NCBI GenBank assembly: GCA_964364745.1
Contig: CAYINJ010000004.1
Span: 1 to 33,634, forward strand
Source of the DNA: CAYINJ01 sp964364745
Lineage (GTDB): Bacteria; Patescibacteriota; Patescibacteriia; JACRDY01
Length of the DNA: 33,634 nt
Direction: 5' to 3'
The position numbers were made by a program, and so were the translations under genes. Position 1 is the first letter of the stretch, and each line of letters starts with the position of its first letter. Below are positions 29,515-33,634 of this stretch, one piece after another. The notes below the pieces were generated by a model that had not been told where the DNA came from, searched no databases, and saw only the letters and a list, made by a program, of their open reading frames with translations.

Positions 29515-29544
29515 CATTTTAATATCTATAAATATTATACCGAT

Positions 29545-30624
29545 ATGAAACAGAAAAGAATTCTGGTCACTGGTGCTGGGGGATCACCTGGCGCTAATTT
29601 CATCGCCTCATTACGCCTGGTGCCAGAGGAGGATTTTTATATTGTGGGTGCGGATATAAATAAATATCACCTGGAATTAACTACAGGGGTAGATAAAAAA
29701 TATATTCTGCCACCAACCACCTCGCCCGATTACTTAGACAAGCTGAATATGCTGATTGAGAGAGAGCAGATCGATCTGGTCCATTCTCAACCAGAGCAAG
29801 AGGTCTGGTTTATATCCCACCACAAAGATCTAGTGAAAGCCCGCACGCTATTTCCAACGCCCGAAACACTTAAGATTACTTATGATAAGGAGAGTTTAAA
29901 TGTCTTGCTCGGGGCCAAGGGAATTGCCGTCCCCCAGGCCTACCGGATTACTGATCATGACGATCTTAAGAAAGCACTGGCCGCGTTGCTACAAAAACAA
30001 GATCGGGTTTGGTTGCGGGCCACCAGAGGCGGCGGCTCAAAGGCAGCGCTGCCGGTCAATACTCTTTTGCAGGCCGAGGGCTGGATTGACTATTGGATTA
30101 ATGTCAAAGGGCTGGCCTATAGTGATTTCATGATGAGTGAGTTTCTTCCAGGGAAGGAATTCGCATTCCAAAGCGTTTGGTATCAAGGGGAGCTGATTAC
30201 CTCGATGGCGCGTGAGCGGGTCGAATACCTTTTTGGACACCTCTTTCCTTCTGGCCAATCATCCTCTCCTTCTATTGCGAAAACCGTCCATCGGGATGAT
30301 GTTAATCAATTGGCCACCAGCGCGATCCTCGCTGTAGATCCAAAGGCGACCGGCATCTTTTGTGTTGATATTAAGGAAAATAAAGAAGGCCGACCCTGCG
30401 TTACGGAAATTAACGCCGGCCGCTTTTTTACTACTAGTATTAATTTCAGCACGGCGGGGTTGAACATGCCATACTATTATATCTTGCTCGGATTGGGGGA
30501 GCGCGATCGAATACCTCAACTGCCCCAATATAATGGGATTCCCGCCGGCTGGTATTGGATTCGACTGACTGATATGGGATATAAGCTGGTCAAGGGAGAG
30601 CAATGGACGAGTATCGATTTATAA
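29545..30624 (+). CDS. ATP-grasp ligase, carbamoyl-phosphate-synthase-like
   Basis: 359 residues. An N-terminal Rossmann-like pre-ATP-grasp domain starts KRILVTGAGGSPGANFI; an ATP-grasp core follows, with KESLNVLLGAKGIAVPQAYRI, RVWLRATRGGGSKA (nucleotide/phosphate-binding loop), SEFLPGKEFAFQSVW and the metal-binding C-terminal strand pair GIFCVDIKENKEGRPCVTEINAGRF. Such enzymes join a carboxylate to an amine or other nucleophile via acyl-phosphate. In glycan loci they may acylate an amino sugar or attach an amino acid. Its last 22 bases overlap the HAD gene, so the two are translated together. Substrate unknown. Confidence 0.75.
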   Translation: MKQKRILVTGAGGSPGANFIASLRLVPEEDFYIVGADINKYHLELTTGVDKKYILPPTTSPDYLDKLNMLIEREQIDLVHSQPEQEVWFISHHKDLVKARTLFPTPETLKITYDKESLNVLLGAKGIAVPQAYRITDHDDLKKALAALLQKQDRVWLRATRGGGSKAALPVNTLLQAEGWIDYWINVKGLAYSDFMMSEFLPGKEFAFQSVWYQGELITSMARERVEYLFGHLFPSGQSSSPSIAKTVHRDDVNQLATSAILAVDPKATGIFCVDIKENKEGRPCVTEINAGRFFTTSINFSTAGLNMPYYYILLGLGERDRIPQLPQYNGIPAGWYWIRLTDMGYKLVKGEQWTSIDL

Positions 30625-31163
30625 GAGAGTGGGTCAAAGCCAAGCATACGCGGGGGGTGGTCTTTGATTTTGATGGTACTTTAGCCCAGCTAGTCGTCAA
30701 TTGGAATGAGCTTCGGAGCGTATTACAGAGCACATTCTCGGTTCCGCTCCACGGGATCAATGAGATTTTTGAGTATATCAAAAACAACTATGCACCTGAA
30801 GTTCTAAGCCAGGCATATCGTCTCGTTGAAACATACGAATTGGCCCGCATCGAAGAAGCACAAATCAACACGCCATTAATCCGCTTGGCGCAAGAACTCC
30901 ACCACCAGCAACATCAGCTGGCAATTTTTTCAAACAATATGCAAAAGACGGTCAATTGTCTTTTGGAGAAAGTAAAGATCGCCACTTGGTTTGACCCGAT
31001 CATTACCAAGGAACGAGTGGCTTTCTATAAACCTCATCCAGAGGGGTTGCAAATGATTCTTCATCACTGGCATTACCAAGAGGACGAGATACTCTTTATT
31101 GGGAACGATGAGAATGACACCCAAAGTGGAAGTCGCGCCGGGATTGCTACGATACTCATTTGA
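30603..31163 (+). CDS. HAD-superfamily hydrolase
   Basis: 186 residues. Motif I VFDFDGTLAQL (nucleophile and acid Asp), motif II FSNNMQ, motif III Lys in FYKPHPEGL, motif IV IGNDENDTQSGSRAG. Cap domain is small and helical (C1 type). AGGGAG just before ATG 30603 is a real ribosome site within the 3' end of the ATP-grasp gene. Likely a phosphatase acting on a sugar phosphate or on the product of the ATP-grasp enzyme; the overlap suggests a functional pair. An alternative is a phosphoglycolate-type phosphatase with a housekeeping role, but location argues against it. Confidence 0.8.
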   Translation: MDEYRFIREWVKAKHTRGVVFDFDGTLAQLVVNWNELRSVLQSTFSVPLHGINEIFEYIKNNYAPEVLSQAYRLVETYELARIEEAQINTPLIRLAQELHHQQHQLAIFSNNMQKTVNCLLEKVKIATWFDPIITKERVAFYKPHPEGLQMILHHWHYQEDEILFIGNDENDTQSGSRAGIATILI

Positions 31164-31178
31164 TGATTACTTTCTTTT

Positions 31179-31919
31179 ATGAATTATCGTCAGAAAACAG
31201 CGCATCAAATAAAAGAACATCAGCGCCTGGCCAATGTGGCCAGAAGATTTAGTACCGACATAGGTTTTAACAGCACATTAATTGAGCTACGGTATCGGAC
31301 GTTACGAAAGTATTTTCGGGGAGAGACCTGCTTGGAATTAGGCAGTAGCGATGGGAAAGGGACACAACATCTTTTGGATTATTTCGATCGAGTAGTTGCC
31401 GTAGACGGATCGCGCAAGTTTACTGAGGATCTTAAGGGTCGTTTTCCTTCTAAGAACCTTGAAGTTATACGTTCTCTCTTCGAGGAGTACCAGACGACTG
31501 AGAAGTTTGATGTGATTGTCTTGGCACATGTATTAGAACACGTAAAGCATCCGGTAGCGGTATTGCGCTGTGCAAAGCGATGGCTTAAGCGGTCGGGGGT
31601 ATTGTTGGTGGATGTTCCTAATGCCAATTCAATCCATCGACTGGTCGGAGTGAAAATGGGGCTTCTTAAAAGCATTACTAGTTTGAATGAGGGAGATATC
31701 CGAATTGGACATCGAAGGGTGTATACGATTTCTGCACTAGAGCAGGATATTCAAACAGCAGGTCTTCGGGTAAAAAAAATTGGAGGGGTCTTTCTTAAAC
31801 CTGTTTCAAATACACAGATTGAAAAGACATGGAGTCCTGAAATGGTCGAAGGATTTTACGAGCTGGGGCAAGATATTCCTGAACTGGCGTCGGAGATTTA
31901 TGCGGTATGTACGTTATGA
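31179..31919 (+). CDS. class I SAM-dependent methyltransferase
   Basis: 246 residues. SAM-binding motif I CLELGSSDGKGTQHL, acidic end of strand 2 VVAVDGSRKF, motif FDVIVLAHVLEHVKHPVAVL and post-motif GVLLVDVPNANSIHRLVG. This pattern is common in methyltransferases that cap or decorate polysaccharides. Ends in an ATGA overlap with the glycosyltransferase start. Acceptor unknown. Confidence 0.8.
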   Translation: MNYRQKTAHQIKEHQRLANVARRFSTDIGFNSTLIELRYRTLRKYFRGETCLELGSSDGKGTQHLLDYFDRVVAVDGSRKFTEDLKGRFPSKNLEVIRSLFEEYQTTEKFDVIVLAHVLEHVKHPVAVLRCAKRWLKRSGVLLVDVPNANSIHRLVGVKMGLLKSITSLNEGDIRIGHRRVYTISALEQDIQTAGLRVKKIGGVFLKPVSNTQIEKTWSPEMVEGFYELGQDIPELASEIYAVCTL

Positions 31920-33046
31920 AAAATGTGCTCCTCGTTGGGCATTATACGCCGACGCCATGTATATTAGATACCATTGAGCTGTACCTCAAAAAAAAGAATT
32001 TTACAGTTATCACGGTTGTTCATCCCCTCGAACTAAAAAGTACTCTCCATACAATCGTGCGTGGCAGTAGCGGTAATGTTTCCTATAAACTCCCCGCCTT
32101 TCTTCAGTATTTCTTGGAGGGGATTAGTGCATTACGGGCCGTGCGTCGGATGACAGCACAATCATTTTGTTTGGACATCGCGATCTGTTTTGATCCCCTC
32201 TCATTTTTTCATATTTATTTTTTACAGTCTTGGTTTCGGGTCCATAAGGTCGTATATTTTAATGTCGATTTTTCTCGGCGCCGTTTTCCGTCGGTGTTCA
32301 TGAATTGGATCTATCAGTGCGTTAATCGATTTGCCTATCACAGATGTGATTATTTTTTATACCTTACTATCCATTTTTTAAAACACGTTGATCCTGAAGG
32401 GAGATACACACATAAAGCATTGCCCTTAAAGCAGATGGTTGATATTGCTTCAATCCATCGCGATGTCCAACGTGCCCCAAATGCGTTTGTATTTGCCGGT
32501 TCTCTTGGGTATACTGTCGAATTCAAAGCTCTTTTCAGCGCCCTGACCCGCCTGGTGAATGAAGGTATTATTTTTCGTTTCGATATATACGGGAGTGGCA
32601 GTCTCCTTGAATTATTGAGAGCACAAATCGAAACATTGCAATTGCAAAGATACGTGCATATTAAAGGAGTGGTTGATCACGAAATTCTGGTGCAGAGTGT
32701 GTTGCCTGCCTATCGGTTTGGCGTGAGCCCTTATCGTACCGACCGGGCGGGTACACATTTCGATCACATGTTCTACGGCACGGACCTTAGTTCGAAATTG
32801 GTCGAATATATTGCCGCCGGGTTACCAATTATTACAACCCGGCTCCATGACGCATTTGAGATGATTGAGACGCATCGGTTTGGCTTTTTGGTGAATACCC
32901 CGGAAGAATGGTATTGCGCGATCAAGACACTTTTGTTTGACGGAGAATATTATGAGGAGTATCATATGAATGCTGTTCGGTTTTCACAGCGGTATGATGT
33001 GGAGCGAGTATTACTTCCTTTATTATCAAAGATGAGCGGTTCGTGA
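31916..33046 (+). CDS. GT-B glycosyltransferase (GT4-like)
   Basis: 376 residues from ATG 31916, which overlaps the previous stop as ATGA; an ATG nine bases earlier is possible but less likely. GT-B layout: N-terminal acceptor domain (NVLLVGHYTPTPCILDTI), C-terminal donor domain beginning NAFVFAGSLGYTVEFKALF, with FRFDIYGSGSLLELL, YVHIKGVVDHEIL and the nucleotide-sugar motif DLSSKLVEYIAAGLPIITT (the E of E-x7-E type). Transfers a sugar from a nucleotide donor to a growing glycan on the cytoplasmic face. No transmembrane helix. Donor and linkage cannot be read from sequence. Confidence 0.82.
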   Translation: MKNVLLVGHYTPTPCILDTIELYLKKKNFTVITVVHPLELKSTLHTIVRGSSGNVSYKLPAFLQYFLEGISALRAVRRMTAQSFCLDIAICFDPLSFFHIYFLQSWFRVHKVVYFNVDFSRRRFPSVFMNWIYQCVNRFAYHRCDYFLYLTIHFLKHVDPEGRYTHKALPLKQMVDIASIHRDVQRAPNAFVFAGSLGYTVEFKALFSALTRLVNEGIIFRFDIYGSGSLLELLRAQIETLQLQRYVHIKGVVDHEILVQSVLPAYRFGVSPYRTDRAGTHFDHMFYGTDLSSKLVEYIAAGLPIITTRLHDAFEMIETHRFGFLVNTPEEWYCAIKTLLFDGEYYEEYHMNAVRFSQRYDVERVLLPLLSKMSGS

Positions 33047-33077
33047 TTCGAGGTTATTTATATATCGCACATGTTAC

Positions 33078-33634
33078 ATGCGTAATATATTCTCTATTTT
33101 TGTTAAAGCGTTAGTTCACTCACCGGTCTATCCACATTGGTTGGTTGACGGTAAAATGAATATGGCAAACAATTTATTATTGAATAATATCCATGGCGAT
33201 ATACTAGAAGTAGGCGCGGGTGATGGAAAGAGAAAATTAGAATTTCTTAGAAAATATAAAAAGATCACAAGCTACACTGCCACGGATCATTCTAGTTGGG
33301 ATGACGAATTCCAGAAAATTAATAAGCGGATTAAAAAATATTTTGGGGCTGGCGAGATACTTTTTGGCTATCGAGAAAGGATCAAGCTTGACAAAATTTG
33401 TAGCGCCGTGGAATTACCATTTGAAAACGAGGTTTTTGATTACCACTTAAGTTTTGAGGTATTAGAACATATTGGGAACCCACAAAAATATTTCAGTGAG
33501 GCGGCTCGAGTCTTAAGGCCGGGGGGGGTTATTATGTTCTCGGTGCCGTTCCTTTATAGAATGCACGGCGGTGGGACAGATCAGCGGTTGGATTTTTTTA
33601 TGACATGGCCGAGAAAAATAAAGATCGGAAGAGC
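33078..33634 (+). CDS. SAM-dependent methyltransferase, truncated by contig end
   Basis: Open frame from ATG 33078 (MRNIFSIFVKALVHSP) to the window edge, 185 codons without a stop. Motif I ILEVGAGDGKRKLEFL, acidic strand-2 end YTATDHSS, then FDYHLSFEVLEHIGNPQKYF and ARVLRPGGVIMFSVPFLYRMHG, a typical Methyltransf_11 arrangement. The last residues (from about KIGR) are encoded by adapter sequence, not by the genome. Strongly AT-rich. Probably another decorating enzyme of the glycan locus. Confidence 0.8.
   Translation, partial: MRNIFSIFVKALVHSPVYPHWLVDGKMNMANNLLLNNIHGDILEVGAGDGKRKLEFLRKYKKITSYTATDHSSWDDEFQKINKRIKKYFGAGEILFGYRERIKLDKICSAVELPFENEVFDYHLSFEVLEHIGNPQKYFSEAARVLRPGGVIMFSVPFLYRMHGGGTDQRLDFFMTWPRKIKIGR
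33622..33634 (+). other. Illumina adapter sequence at contig end (artefact)
   Basis: The final 13 bases, AGATCGGAAGAGC, are exactly the universal start of the Illumina TruSeq adapter. They are not genomic; the contig should be trimmed after about 33621. Confidence 0.93.

Noticed and set aside
33520..33540. Frameshift at the run of eight G in the truncated methyltransferase
   Set aside because: Translation through the run gives the expected ARVLRPGGVIMFSVPF motif, so the run length is consistent with the correct frame.

Overview
The window looks like chromosome of an uncultivated, moderately GC-rich bacterium, most likely Patescibacteria (Candidate Phyla Radiation, Parcubacteria-like). The reasons are the gene repertoire, the dense palindromic repeats whose ends read GTCATTGCGAG...CTCGCAATGAC, the scarcity of Shine-Dalgarno sequences, and an EF-P with an unusual loop. 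The assignment is an inference; no 16S rRNA gene is present. The 3' edge is the end of an Illumina contig, because the last 13 bases are sequencing-adapter sequence.

Layout. (1) 1-7400, plus strand: 3' part of rpoC, ftsK, a RodZ-like protein, recA behind an in-frame leader ORF, and a small coiled-coil protein, closed by a bidirectional terminator. (2) 7415-9520, minus strand: rpsF-ssb-rpsR-efp, preceded by a long leader that resembles a transcription attenuator. (3) 9592-11449, plus strand: a Trm11-like RNA methyltransferase and clpP. (4) 11506-14635, minus strand: an HU protein, the RNA-metabolism pair rny-ymdB, and a candidate structured RNA of about 200 nt. (5) 14669-18626: folD, an 800-bp island of palindromic repeats, truB (minus), and purF. 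(6) 18743-25803, plus strand: infB, thioredoxin, a TrxB-like flavoprotein without its redox cysteines, a 55-residue membrane protein, rnhB and leuS. (7) 25801-25990, minus strand: a short tRNA-like RNA beside a small RNA complementary to its anticodon arm. (8) 26036-33634: a histidine phosphatase, then a visibly more AT-rich surface-glycan locus (UDP-GlcNAc 4,6-dehydratase, DegT aminotransferase, cupin, ATP-grasp, HAD, methyltransferase, glycosyltransferase, truncated methyltransferase) that looks horizontally mobile.

Most of regions 1-6 is housekeeping: transcription, translation, chromosome segregation, recombination, RNA turnover and one-carbon metabolism. Region 8 would build and transfer a modified amino-sugar glycan.

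The most interesting signals are as follows. A 105-bp palindromic repeat is inserted in frame in the leuS editing domain, with a 104-bp sister copy just upstream of the gene. A tRNA-like RNA with alanine-type identity (G3-U70, A73) lies beside a putative ~57-nt RNA with a near-consensus promoter and terminator that can pair with it over 20 bp. A leader peptide with a nine-base Shine-Dalgarno match lies in frame with recA and ends in tandem stops. The rpsF leader looks like an attenuator. Two divergent promoters share one palindromic -35 box. Several genes look as if they are transcribed leaderless.
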